Positions 17,634 to 25,978 of a stretch of DNA of 64,000 nucleotides are shown here, piece after piece. The notes under the pieces were generated by a model that ran no database searches, was not told the origin of the DNA, and saw only the letters and a program-made list of their open reading frames with translations. The first letter of the stretch is position 1. Each line of letters begins with the position of its first letter. The stretch spans positions 124,001 through 188,000 of the forward strand of contig NZ_JACVAC010000009.1 in the NCBI RefSeq assembly GCF_014851685.1. Direction: 5' to 3'. The translations under genes and the position numbers were made by a program. The stretch comes from Pseudomonas sp. PDM05 (lineage in GTDB: Bacteria; Pseudomonadota; Gammaproteobacteria; Pseudomonadales; Pseudomonadaceae).

Positions 17634-20600
17634 CAGCTGTCTTCTTCTATATCCAGCAACAGGTTTTCCAACGCCTCACGGTAAGCCCCCGGCTCCTGCC
17701 ACATGCCGCGCTGCTGGGCTTCAAGCATGCGTTCGGCCATGTCGCGCAGGGCGGCGGGGTTGTGTTGCTGCACAAAGGCGCGGGTGTCGGGGTCGAGCAA
17801 ATAAGCGTCGGCGAGCAGCGCGTATTGGTGATCGTCGATCAGCGCGGTGGTGGCGTCGAAAGCGAACAGGTTGTCCACGGTCGCAGCCATTTCAAACGCA
17901 CCTTTATAGCCGTGGCGTTTCACGCCTTCGATCCACTTGGGATTGGCGGCGCGGGAGCGGATCACCCGGTTCAGCTCTTCCTTCAAGGTACGGATTTTCG
18001 GCAAGTCCGGCTGGCTGTGGTCGCCATGGTAACTGGCGGCCTTGTCGCCGCTCAGGGTTTCCACGGCAGCGAGCATGCCGCCCTGGAATTGGTAGTAGTC
18101 GTTGGAATCGAGCACGTCATGCTCGCGGTTGTCCTGGTTCTGCAACACCGCCTGTACCTGGCTCAGGCGCTGGGCAAACTGCCCACGGGCGGCGGTGCCC
18201 TCGTCGGAGCCGCCATATGCATAGCCACCCCAGTTCAGGTAGACCTCCGCCAGGTCCTCGCGGCTTTGCCACAGGCGGCCGTCAATCGCACCCTGCACGC
18301 CCGCGCCATAGGCTCCAGGCTTGGCGCCGAAGATGCGCCAGCCGGCCTGTTTCGCCGCAGCTTCTGCGTCCAGGCCAGACGCCAGCAACGCCTCGCGCTC
18401 ACTGCGCACCTTGGCCGCCAACGGGTTCAGGTCGTCCGGCTCGTCCAACGCCGCCACCGCCTGCACCGCCGCATCGAACAGGCGGATCAGGTTGGCGAAG
18501 GCATCACGGAAGAACCCCGACACCCGCAGCGTGACGTCAACACGCGGGCGGTCCAGCAGGCTGATCGGCAGGATTTCAAAGTCATCCACCCGCTGGCTGC
18601 CCGTGGCCCAGACCGGGCGCACGCCCATCAGCGCCATGGCCTGGGCAATATCGTCGCCGCCGGTGCGCATGGTGGCCGTGCCCCACACCGACAAACCGAG
18701 CTGGCGTAGGTGGTCGCCGTGATCCTGCAAGTGCCGCTCAAGGATCAGGTTGGCGGATTGAAAACCGATGCGCCAGGCCGTGGTGGTCGGCAGGTTGCGC
18801 ACGTCCACCGTGAAAAAGTTACGCCCGGTGGGCAGTACATCCAGGCGCCCGCGACTCGGCGCACCGCTGGGCCCCGCCGGCACGAACCGACCGCTCAAGG
18901 CATCCAGCAGGCCGCGCATTTCCGCCGGGCCGCAGGCATCCAGGCGCGGCGCAACGACGATGCGCAGGCTTTCAATGACGGCCTTCACGCCTTCCCAGCC
19001 AGGCTCCTCCAGTTGCTCAAGCGGGCCTTCCAGAGCCTGTTCGATCAAGCGCGCCGCGTAGAGCTCCAGGCGCTCGCGGGTATCCCCGGCGGTACGCCAC
19101 AACTGCGGGTCGATCTTCTGCAACACCAGGGGACGGCGACCGGTCCAGGGTTCGGCGAGTGCACAATCCAACGGATCGAAGCCCAACTCGAAGGCCTTGG
19201 CCAATACCCGCAGCAAACTCGACTGCGCACCGCGCCCATCACCACGGGGGATACGCAGCAGCGCGAGCAAAGTGTCGATGCGCAAACGGCCGTCAGGCGA
19301 CTGGCCAAAAATGTGCAGGCCGTCGCGGATCTGTGACTCCTTCAAGTCACACAGATAAGTGTCAAGGCGCGGGAGCCAGATGGCGGCGTCAGCTTCTTTA
19401 TCCAGTTCAAGCTCTTGATCGATGCGGGTTTCGCGCACCAACTTGAGGATGTCCTTTTGCAGCTCGAGGGCGCGGCGAGGATCGAGCAGTTGCGCTTCGT
19501 AATACTCGTCTGCCAGCAGTTCCAGGTCACGCAATGGGCCGTAGGTTTCGGCACGGGTCAGCGGCGGCATCAGGTGGTCGATGATCACCGCCTGGGTGCG
19601 GCGTTTGGCCTGGGCACCCTCGCCCGGATCGTTGACGATAAACGGGTAGATATTCGGCAACGGCCCCAGCAGCGCATCGGGCCAGCAGTTTTCCGACAGG
19701 CCAACGCCCTTGCCCGGCAGCCATTCCAGGTTGCCGTGCTTGCCCACATGGATAACGCCGTGGGCGCCATAGGTGTGACGCAGCCAGAAGTAGAACGCCA
19801 GGTAGCCATGAGGCGGCACCAGATCGGGATCGTGGTACACCGCGCTGGCGTCAACCTGATAACCCCGCGCAGGCTGGATGCCGACGAAAGTCAGGCCCAG
19901 GCGCAGGCCGGCGATCATCATGCGGCCGTCGCGGAACATCGGATCGTTATGGGGCGTGCCCCACCGTTCAATAACCGCCTGGCGATTGGCTTCGGGCAGG
20001 CGTTTGAACATCGCCTCGTAGTCGTCCAGGCCCAGGCTTTGGTGACAGGGACGCAGATCAATACTGTCGAGGTCGTTGGTGACGCCACCGAGCAGGTCAT
20101 GGATCAGGGCCGTTCCACTCGGAGGCAATTCGTCGGGCAGCGGATACCCTTCGGCTTGCAGGGCACGCAGGATGTTCAGCGCCGCCGCCGGTGTGTCCAG
20201 ACCAACGCCGTTGCCGATACGGCCGTCGCGGGTCGGGTAGTTGGCGAGGATCAGCGCGATGCGTTTCTGCGCATTCGGTACCCGTGCCAATTCGACCCAA
20301 CGGCGCGCCAGTTCGGCAACAAAATCCATGCGCTCGGGCGCGGCGCGGTAACACACCACATCCGACTGGCTGCGCTCACTGCGCCAGGCCAGATCCTTGA
20401 AGCTGATCGGCCGGCTGATGATGCGCCCGTCCAGCTCCGGCAAGGCAATATGCATCGCCAAGTCGCGCGGGCCCAGGCCTTGTTCACTGGCCTGCCAGCC
20501 CGGCTCGTTGTCTTGGGCGCAAATCGCCTGGATCACCGGGATATTGCGGCGAAACGGGCGCAAATGCGGCGCTTCCGGGCTGGATTGGGCAAACCCGGTG

Positions 20601-21394
20601 GTGTTCAGGATCAGCCCCGCGCCGACCTCATCGAGCAGGTCCTCGACGACCGTCAGGCAGCCGGGCTCTTTCAAACTGGCCACCGCTATCGGCAACGGGT
20701 TCAGGCCCGCAGCCTGCAAGCGTTGGCAAAACACATCGATAAAACCGGTATTGGCCGCCTGCAAGTGAGAGCGGTAGAACAGCACCGCCGCCACCGGAAA
20801 CTCGGCCTGCCAATCCGCCTGCCAGTCATTCAAGCGGGGGTTGGCTTTGTGCGGGTGATAAATCGCCGTGCGCGGCAGGGTTTGCGGCTCGGCCCAGGCA
20901 TAGTCGCGCCCCAGGTAAGCGCTGGCCAGGCAGCGATAGAAATCCAGCGCATTGCCCAAGCCACCCTGGCGCAGGAAGTGCCACAGGCGATCACGTTCTT
21001 GTGCGCCAACGGTGCTCAAACCGCTGAGTTCCGGGTCGGGGCGATCGTCGCCCGGCACCAGGATCAGTTGTACACCGCGTTCGGCCAGCTCCACCAGACG
21101 CTCGATGCCGTAACGCCAATAGCCGATGCCACCATGCAGCGAGATCAGGATGACCTTGGCGTGGCGCAACACCTCGTCGACATACAGGTCGACCGAGGCG
21201 TGGTTCTGCACCTGCATGGGGTTGGCCAGGCGCAGGCTCGGGTAATCGTCGGGCAACTGCTGGGCCGCTTCGGCCAGCAGCGCCAGGCTGGAGTCGCCGC
21301 TGCACAGGATCACCAGTTCAGCGGGGGTTTGGCCAAGGTCGGCAATATTGTCGTCCGAGACGAAACCACCGGGCTGGGTCCTGAGCAGGTGCAT
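17633..21394 (-). CDS. cobN: Cobaltochelatase subunit CobN
   Basis: A 1253-residue catalytic subunit that inserts cobalt into the corrin ring in the aerobic cobalamin pathway. The typical middle stretch KHGNLEWLPGKGVGLSENCW is the metal/tetrapyrrole-binding hallmark. PSGAPSRGRLDVLPTGRNFF and the C-terminal NPKWIEGVKRHGYKG are also diagnostic. Its ATG lies three bases after cobW and its end overlaps the ATPase gene, so cobW-cobN-chlI-chlD form one unit. Expression is set by the cobalamin riboswitch upstream of cobW. Length is normal. Confidence 0.97.
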   Translation of the reverse strand: MHLLRTQPGGFVSDDNIADLGQTPAELVILCSGDSSLALLAEAAQQLPDDYPSLRLANPMQVQNHASVDLYVDEVLRHAKVILISLHGGIGYWRYGIERLVELAERGVQLILVPGDDRPDPELSGLSTVGAQERDRLWHFLRQGGLGNALDFYRCLASAYLGRDYAWAEPQTLPRTAIYHPHKANPRLNDWQADWQAEFPVAAVLFYRSHLQAANTGFIDVFCQRLQAAGLNPLPIAVASLKEPGCLTVVEDLLDEVGAGLILNTTGFAQSSPEAPHLRPFRRNIPVIQAICAQDNEPGWQASEQGLGPRDLAMHIALPELDGRIISRPISFKDLAWRSERSQSDVVCYRAAPERMDFVAELARRWVELARVPNAQKRIALILANYPTRDGRIGNGVGLDTPAAALNILRALQAEGYPLPDELPPSGTALIHDLLGGVTNDLDSIDLRPCHQSLGLDDYEAMFKRLPEANRQAVIERWGTPHNDPMFRDGRMMIAGLRLGLTFVGIQPARGYQVDASAVYHDPDLVPPHGYLAFYFWLRHTYGAHGVIHVGKHGNLEWLPGKGVGLSENCWPDALLGPLPNIYPFIVNDPGEGAQAKRRTQAVIIDHLMPPLTRAETYGPLRDLELLADEYYEAQLLDPRRALELQKDILKLVRETRIDQELELDKEADAAIWLPRLDTYLCDLKESQIRDGLHIFGQSPDGRLRIDTLLALLRIPRGDGRGAQSSLLRVLAKAFELGFDPLDCALAEPWTGRRPLVLQKIDPQLWRTAGDTRERLELYAARLIEQALEGPLEQLEEPGWEGVKAVIESLRIVVAPRLDACGPAEMRGLLDALSGRFVPAGPSGAPSRGRLDVLPTGRNFFTVDVRNLPTTTAWRIGFQSANLILERHLQDHGDHLRQLGLSVWGTATMRTGGDDIAQAMALMGVRPVWATGSQRVDDFEILPISLLDRPRVDVTLRVSGFFRDAFANLIRLFDAAVQAVAALDEPDDLNPLAAKVRSEREALLASGLDAEAAAKQAGWRIFGAKPGAYGAGVQGAIDGRLWQSREDLAEVYLNWGGYAYGGSDEGTAARGQFAQRLSQVQAVLQNQDNREHDVLDSNDYYQFQGGMLAAVETLSGDKAASYHGDHSQPDLPKIRTLKEELNRVIRSRAANPKWIEGVKRHGYKGAFEMAATVDNLFAFDATTALIDDHQYALLADAYLLDPDTRAFVQQHNPAALRDMAERMLEAQQRGMWQEPGAYREALENLLLDIEEDS

Positions 21395-21397
21395 GGG

Positions 21398-22459
21398 TTA
21401 AACGCTGAGCGCAGCGCGCAGTTGCGCTTCGAGGCCCGCCGCATCGAGGTCCTGACCGATCAGTACCAGACGTGTGATGCGTGCTTCGTCGGCCGCCCAG
21501 GCGCGATCGAAGTGCTTATCGAAACGCGTGCCTACGCCCTGGATCAGCAGGCGCATCGGCTTGTTCGGGATCGCGGCGAAGCCTTTGACGCGCAGGATGC
21601 TGTGTTGCACCACCAGCTGGGTCAGGGCGTCGAGCAAAAGCGCCTCGTCGGCTTGCGGCAGGTCGATGGAAATCGAGTCGAAGGCGTCGTGGTCGTGGTC
21701 GTCTTCACCTTCGTGGTGATGATCGTGATGGCTGTGGCGAGCGTCGATATGCTCTTCGGAGCCCGCGCCCAGGCCAATCAACACGTCCAGCGGCAGACGG
21801 CCGCTGCTGGCTTCGACGATCTTCACGGCCGGCGGCAGTTCTTCGGCGACTTCCAGGCGCACACGGGCCAGGTCTTCCGGGCTGATCAGGTCGGATTTGT
21901 TGAGGATCACCAAGTCGGCGCTGGCCAGTTGGTCGGCGAACAACTCGTGCAGCGGCGATTCGTGGTCCAGGTTCGGGTCGAGTTTGCGCTGGGCGTCGAC
22001 TTGGTCCGGGAATGCGGCGAAGGTGCCGGCGGCCACGGCTGGGCTATCGACCACGGTGATCACCGCGTCAACCGTGCAGGCGCTACGGATTTCCGGCCAT
22101 TGGAAGGCTTGTACCAGGGGTTTTGGCAAAGCCAGGCCAGAGGTTTCAATGAGGATATGGTCGAGGTCGCCGCGCCGGGCAACCAGCTCGCGCATCACCG
22201 GGAAGAACTCTTCCTGCACGGTGCAGCACAGGCAGCCGTTGGCCAGCTCGTAGACACGGCCGTTGGCTTCTTCTTCGGTGCAACCGATGGAGCACTGCTT
22301 GAGGATTTCACCGTCAATGCCCAACTCGCCGAATTCGTTGACGATCACGGCGATGCGACGGCCCTGGGCGTTGTCGAGCATATGGCGCAGCAAGGTGGTC
22401 TTGCCCGAGCCAAGAAAGCCGGTAACGATGGTGACGGGGAGTTTGGCCAGTGTTTTCAT
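21398..22459 (-). CDS. cobW: Cobalamin biosynthesis GTPase CobW (G3E family)
   Basis: A 353-residue metal-chaperone GTPase thought to deliver cobalt to the chelatase. P-loop GFLGSGKTT (14-22), the metal site NGCLCCTVQEEF (CxCC), and the guanine-recognition NKSDL are all visible. A histidine/aspartate-rich loop near residue 240-255 (HSHHDHHHEGEDDHDHD) is a metal-binding addition common in the family. A C-terminal CobW domain completes it. The start is supported by AAGGG upstream. It is the first gene under the minus-strand cobalamin riboswitch. Confidence 0.94.
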   Translation of the reverse strand: MKTLAKLPVTIVTGFLGSGKTTLLRHMLDNAQGRRIAVIVNEFGELGIDGEILKQCSIGCTEEEANGRVYELANGCLCCTVQEEFFPVMRELVARRGDLDHILIETSGLALPKPLVQAFQWPEIRSACTVDAVITVVDSPAVAAGTFAAFPDQVDAQRKLDPNLDHESPLHELFADQLASADLVILNKSDLISPEDLARVRLEVAEELPPAVKIVEASSGRLPLDVLIGLGAGSEEHIDARHSHHDHHHEGEDDHDHDAFDSISIDLPQADEALLLDALTQLVVQHSILRVKGFAAIPNKPMRLLIQGVGTRFDKHFDRAWAADEARITRLVLIGQDLDAAGLEAQLRAALSV

Positions 22460-22561
22460 CGGATGCCCTTGGGGGCGGGCATACGGGACGATAGGCCCTG
22501 CGACAGTGCGCAGCAGCGGATTTCGTCACCGGATCACCCCGCCCGGTTGAATTGAAAAATC

Positions 22562-22757
22562 GATTGCGAGGCAGGTCTCCTGGCTTGGGGCTTGCAGATC
22601 TTGCGACCGGCGCTGGCTGCGCCTTCCCGCCTTGTCGGCAGTGGCGTGGCAGTCAACTGGACCCTTTACAGTTGCGGGGGCAGCCGCGGCTTGAACCGCG
22701 TTCCCTTCTTAGCTTCGGCCTGGGCCGAAGAACCTCGAGGGTGCAAGGCTACGCAGT
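22562..22757 (-). promoter_or_regulatory. Cobalamin riboswitch upstream of cobW
   Basis: Read on the minus strand, the element carries the B12 box AAGCCAGGAGACCTGC (22571-22586), GCCACTG near 22637-22644, and the core CCCCCGCAACTGTAA near 22666-22680, in the correct order for the AdoCbl aptamer. It ends about 100 bases before the cobW start. High cobalamin should switch off cobW-cobN-chlI-chlD. The outer limits are approximate. Confidence 0.9.
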
Positions 22758-22978
22758 GCTTGGGGGATGGTCAATGATGGGGTTGGGTTCGTGTACATAT
22801 CCGATATTTAGGTAACGGCGACTCCTTACGGCAGCTCACTTTAGGAAAGAGCCCAAAAGTAACCAAAGGGCTCTTGCCCCAATACTCGGCACCTCGCCCA
22901 GGCTCGGTGTGCCCTTAATCCGACATGGATTTGGGCGGCCTGACAGCCGGCCTGATCGAGAAAGCGGGCGGGCTCCCC

Positions 22979-23063
22979 TGTGGGAGCTGGCTTGCCTGCG
23001 ATGGCATCAACTGGGTGTGCCTGATGTACCGAGGCGCCTGCATCGCAGGCCAGCCAGCTCCCA
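22979..23063. repeat. REP doublet inside the inverted-repeat element
   Basis: TGTGGGAGCTGGCTTGCCTG and its inverted partner ending in GCCAGCTCCCA frame a short spacer. This is the same REP type as at 51571-51659. It lies off-centre within the larger element, so it probably landed there after or apart from that element. Confidence 0.75.
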
Positions 23064-23169
23064 AAGTCGAGGGTGAACACCATAAAAAATACCGGTCGGC
23101 TCCAAGGCCGCCGCGCTCTGGCTTTTGATCTCACTTGCCCCGTTAAACACGCTGGCCGAACGCAGGCTT

Positions 23170-23248
23170 GAATCCGTGGGCAACCCGGCAGGACGCCGGG
23201 TTAGCCGTCCTGGGCCTGGGATGGCCCATGACGGCGGCCCACGGATTC
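23170..23248 (+). repeat. Nested hairpin inside the inverted-repeat element
   Basis: GAATCCGTGGGC (23170-23181) pairs exactly with GCCCACGGATTC (23237-23248). Inside are two further perfect hairpins: AACCCGGC/GCCGGGTT (23182-23202) and TGGGCC/GGCCCA (23211-23227). Together they form a three-way junction shape. It could be a structured RNA or a single-strand DNA fold; no known RNA family is recognised. Confidence 0.55.
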
Positions 23249-23454
23249 AAGCCGGAGTGAGGGCACACCGAGCCTGGGCGAGGTGCCGAGTGTTGGGGCA
23301 AGAGCCCTTTGGTTACTTTGGGGCTTTTCCAAAGTGACCCGCTGTAAGAGCGGAACCATAAGCCGCCGTTACCGAAGAAACGGATATGTACCCCACCACC
23401 ACCAAAAACCACATCCCAATTGACTCCCCTCCCACCCCCATGCTCTCCTACACA

Positions 23455-23635
23455 TCTTGTTTCGGGTGCCCTGCAAAGGGTGAAACGGGAAACCGGTGAC
23501 TCATGTGCGCATGACAGTCCGGTGCTGCCCCCGCAACGGTAAGCGAGCGAAACGTCATATCCACTGTGCCCAAGGCATGGGAAGGCGACGTTTTCAGGCA
23601 TTGAGCCCCTCGCAAGCCCGGAGACCGGCCCGAAA
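23455..23635 (+). promoter_or_regulatory. Cobalamin riboswitch upstream of cbtBA
   Basis: The core GCCCCCGCAACGGTAAG (23526-23542) and the B12 box AAGCCCGGAGACCGGCC (23614-23630) are present in order on the plus strand. Downstream, AACCCGCG near 23648 can pair with CGCGGGGTT near 23695, giving a stem with a short U-run before the cbtB Shine-Dalgarno, a possible expression platform. Cobalamin should turn down the cobalt-uptake genes that follow. Confidence 0.92.
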
Positions 23636-23744
23636 AAATCAGATAACAAACCCGCGGTGGGCGGGCGCTGTTCAGAACCCTGCGTGCCTGGCTCGCGGGG
23701 TTTTCATGCGCTCGTTTCACCCAGACACCTGAAAGGGACGCGCC

Positions 23745-23933
23745 ATGTCGATCATCAGCAGCACCTCGCACTCCGCCAGCCGCACTTCTACCCTGAGCCA
23801 ACGCCTGACCGCCGCCATCGGTGCGTCGATCCTCGGCGCGTGCCTGGTGTATTTCGCCGGTTTCTCGCATATCGAGGCGGTGCACAACGCTGCCCACGAT
23901 ACCCGCCACAGCGCCGCGTTCCCGTGCCATTGA
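23745..23933 (+). CDS. cbtB: Cobalt transporter subunit CbtB
   Basis: A 62-residue membrane peptide with one helix (about 23-42) and a C-terminal histidine motif, HIEAVHNAAHDTRHSAAFPC then His, of the CbtB type. It is thought to bind cobalt for the partner CbtA. AAAGGGA precedes the ATG. The gene sits directly under a cobalamin riboswitch and 11 bases before cbtA, so the pair forms the uptake module predicted for cobalt. Confidence 0.92.
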   Translation: MSIISSTSHSASRTSTLSQRLTAAIGASILGACLVYFAGFSHIEAVHNAAHDTRHSAAFPCH

Positions 23934-23944
23934 GACCTGCCGAC

Positions 23945-24643
23945 ATGATCAAGCGTATTGCGCAAACCGCAGGGTTCAGCGGACTTTTGGCCGCCCTGCT
24001 GCTGACCCTGCTGCAAAGCTTCTGGGTCGCCCCGCTGATTTTGCAGGCGGAAACCTTTGAAAAAGCCCCTGCCGAGGTGATGCACGAGCATACCGCCGGC
24101 ACCGCTGCCCATACCCACGACGCCGAAGCCTGGGAGCCGGAAGACGGCTGGCAGCGCGTACTCTCTACCACAGGTGGCAACCTGGTAGTGGCGGTCGGTT
24201 TCGCACTGATGCTCGCCGGCCTGTACACCCTGCGCGCGCCAACCCGCACCGCCCAAGGACTGCTGTGGGGGCTGGCTGGTTACGCGACCTTCGTACTGGC
24301 GCCGACCCTGGGGCTGCCGCCTGAGCTGCCGGGCACGGCTGCCGCCGACCTCGCACTGCGCCAGACGTGGTGGATCGGTACCGCAGCGTCCACCGCGGCC
24401 GGTATCGCGCTGATCGTATTCGGGCGCAACTGGCTGCTCAAAGCACTGGGGGCGGCAATCCTGGTGGTTCCCCACGTGATTGGCGCACCGCAACCGCAGG
24501 TGCATTCGATGCTGGCCCCAGAAGCGCTGGAAGCGCAGTTCAAGATCGCATCGCAGTTGACCAACGTGGCGTTCTGGCTGGCCCTGGGCCTGATCAGCGC
24601 CTGGCTGTTCCGCCGCAACCGTGACGATCAATACTCGGCATGA
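23945..24643 (+). CDS. cbtA: Cobalt transporter CbtA
   Basis: A 232-residue inner-membrane protein with about five helices. A histidine-containing periplasmic loop (VMHEHTAGTAAHTHDAEAWE) after the first helix is the expected metal entrance. Further family features are LWGLAGYATFVLAPTLGLPP and VPHVIGAPQP. The frame is open upstream, but the ATG at 23945, just after cbtB, is the natural start. It overlaps cobE by four bases, which ties cobalt uptake to corrin synthesis in one transcript. Confidence 0.92.
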   Translation: MIKRIAQTAGFSGLLAALLLTLLQSFWVAPLILQAETFEKAPAEVMHEHTAGTAAHTHDAEAWEPEDGWQRVLSTTGGNLVVAVGFALMLAGLYTLRAPTRTAQGLLWGLAGYATFVLAPTLGLPPELPGTAAADLALRQTWWIGTAASTAAGIALIVFGRNWLLKALGAAILVVPHVIGAPQPQVHSMLAPEALEAQFKIASQLTNVAFWLALGLISAWLFRRNRDDQYSA

Positions 24644-25032
24644 CCCTGGTGGCCGGCCTGGGCTGCCAGCGGGGTTGTGATGTTCACACCCTGCTGAGCC
24701 TGTTCGACGCCGCCCTCGCCGAGGGTGGTATCGAGCGCCGGCACGTTACGGCCTTGGCGAGTATTGATCGCAAACGCGATGAACCCGGATTACTCGCCCT
24801 GGCCGCGCTGCTGAATCTGCCACTGCACTGCTTCAGCGCGGCCGGGCTAGGGGCTTATGCCGACCGCCTGAGCCACAGATCCGCTGTCGCTTTCGCCCAT
24901 ACCGGCTGCTACGGCATCGCCGAAAGCGCCGCCCTGGCACTGGCCGAGCACCTCACTGGCGCCCCTGCGCGCCTGCTGATCACCCGCAAAAAAACCGCCC
25001 AGGCCACCTTTGCGTTGGCTTGCGCCGACTAA
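24640..25032 (+). CDS. cobE: Cobalamin biosynthesis protein CobE (CbiG C-terminal type)
   Basis: A 130-residue stand-alone version of the CbiG C-terminal domain. It opens with the glycine/cysteine motif GLGCQRGC, then shows ALASIDRKRDEPGLLALA and a C-terminal SAALALAEHLTGAPARLL, as in CobE. The precise chemistry is unsettled; it is needed in the aerobic pathway near the precorrin-4 steps. It overlaps cbtA by four bases and is followed after 70 bases by cobM. Confidence 0.88.
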   Translation: MTLVAGLGCQRGCDVHTLLSLFDAALAEGGIERRHVTALASIDRKRDEPGLLALAALLNLPLHCFSAAGLGAYADRLSHRSAVAFAHTGCYGIAESAALALAEHLTGAPARLLITRKKTAQATFALACAD

Positions 25033-25102
25033 AATCCCGATAATCGCCCTTCCCGATCATGAGCAATCTTCATGCTCGCCCGCTTTTCAACAGGAATTCC
25101 CC

Positions 25103-25849
25103 ATGACCGTCTACTTCATCGGCGCAGGCCCCGGCGACCCGGAATTGATCACCGTAAAAGGCCAGCGGCTGATCCGCAGTTGCCCGGTGATCATCTATGC
25201 CGGCTCCCTGGTGCCAGCGGCGGTTTTGGAAGGTCACCAGGCAGGAATCGTCGTCAACAGCGCTGAGTTGCATCTGGAACAGATCATCGAACTGATCAAA
25301 ACCGCCCACGCCAAAGGCCAGGATGTGGCACGCGTGCACTCCGGCGATCCGAGCCTGTATGGCGCGATTGGCGAGCAGATCCGCTGTTTGCGCGAGCTGG
25401 GCATCCCTTTCCAGATCATCCCTGGCGTCACCGCCGTGGCCGCCTGCGCGGCGCTACTGGAGACCGAGCTGACCCTTCCGGACATCGCCCAGAGCGTCAT
25501 CCTGACCCGCTATGCGGATAAGACCAGCATGCCCCCCGGCGAGGACTTCGACAGCCTGGCGCGGCACGGCACGACCATGGCGATTCACCTGGGGGTCAAC
25601 CATCTGGAGAAAATCGTCGCTGAACTGCTGCCGCACTATGGCGCAGACTGCCCGATTGCGGTGGTGCACCGGGCGACGTGGCCGGATCAGGATTGGGCGG
25701 TCGGGACCTTGAGTGATATTGCCGAGAAGGTCGCAGCCAAGGGGTTTCGGCGTACCGCGCTGATTGTGGTGGGTCGGGTGTTGGCCAGTGACAGTTTCAG
25801 CGAGTCATCGCTGTACCGGGCAGGCCACGCACACCTTTACCGCCCATGA
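25103..25849 (+). CDS. cobM: Precorrin-4 C11-methyltransferase CobM
   Basis: A 248-residue SAM-dependent methyltransferase of the tetrapyrrole methylase fold. The N-terminal GAGPGDPELITVKG, the VHSGDPSLYGAIGEQ stretch and PGVTAVAACAALLETELTLP are typical of CobM/CbiF. It adds the methyl at C11 of precorrin-4. AGGAA lies eight bases before the chosen ATG; the open frame upstream belongs to the end of cobE in another phase. It is the last gene of the plus-strand cobalamin unit. Confidence 0.95.
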   Translation: MTVYFIGAGPGDPELITVKGQRLIRSCPVIIYAGSLVPAAVLEGHQAGIVVNSAELHLEQIIELIKTAHAKGQDVARVHSGDPSLYGAIGEQIRCLRELGIPFQIIPGVTAVAACAALLETELTLPDIAQSVILTRYADKTSMPPGEDFDSLARHGTTMAIHLGVNHLEKIVAELLPHYGADCPIAVVHRATWPDQDWAVGTLSDIAEKVAAKGFRRTALIVVGRVLASDSFSESSLYRAGHAHLYRP

Positions 25850-25926
25850 AGGAATGCGGGCAAGCCCACTCCCACACTTAAACCCATTTGTTAGAAAAAC
25901 AGCGTAAGGCGTTGAAAAGCATGCAT

Positions 25927-25958
25927 AAAAAAACGGCGCTCACGGGGCGCCGTTTTTT
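25927..25958. terminator. Bidirectional terminator between cobM and nfuA
   Basis: Seven As, CGGCGC (25934-25939), a seven-base loop, GCGCCG (25947-25952) and six Ts work on both strands for the convergent genes. A single REP half (GCGGGCAAGCCCACTCCCAC) lies just before it near 25858. Confidence 0.88.
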
Positions 25959-25978
25959 CTTCGCAGTGAACACCTTAC

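Larger units (their letters stand above)
22793..23391. repeat. Inverted-repeat element between the two riboswitches (MITE-like)
   Basis: The two ends are inverted copies. The outer 11 bases GTACATATCCG (22793-22803) reappear as the exact reverse complement at 23381-23391. The similarity then runs inward with some mismatches for well over 100 bases: CCAAAGGGCTCTTGCCCCAA at 22863-22882 matches 23293-23312. No convincing reading frame lies inside. The centre holds a REP pair (22979-23063) and a nested hairpin (23170-23248). I recognise this kind of sequence as a dispersed repeat of fluorescent pseudomonads, but its name and mobility are unknown to me. Confidence 0.75.

Noticed and set aside
19415..22555. 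A 1046-codon open frame on the plus strand
   Set aside because: It is the antisense shadow of cobN and cobW. Its product has no recognisable domain, is rich in Gln/Arg/Val/Ala as GC-rich shadows are, and cobN is certain.
22841..23649. Small frames inside the inverted-repeat element and the riboswitch
   Set aside because: They follow repeat arms and aptamer sequence, lack ribosome sites, and have no protein-like pattern.
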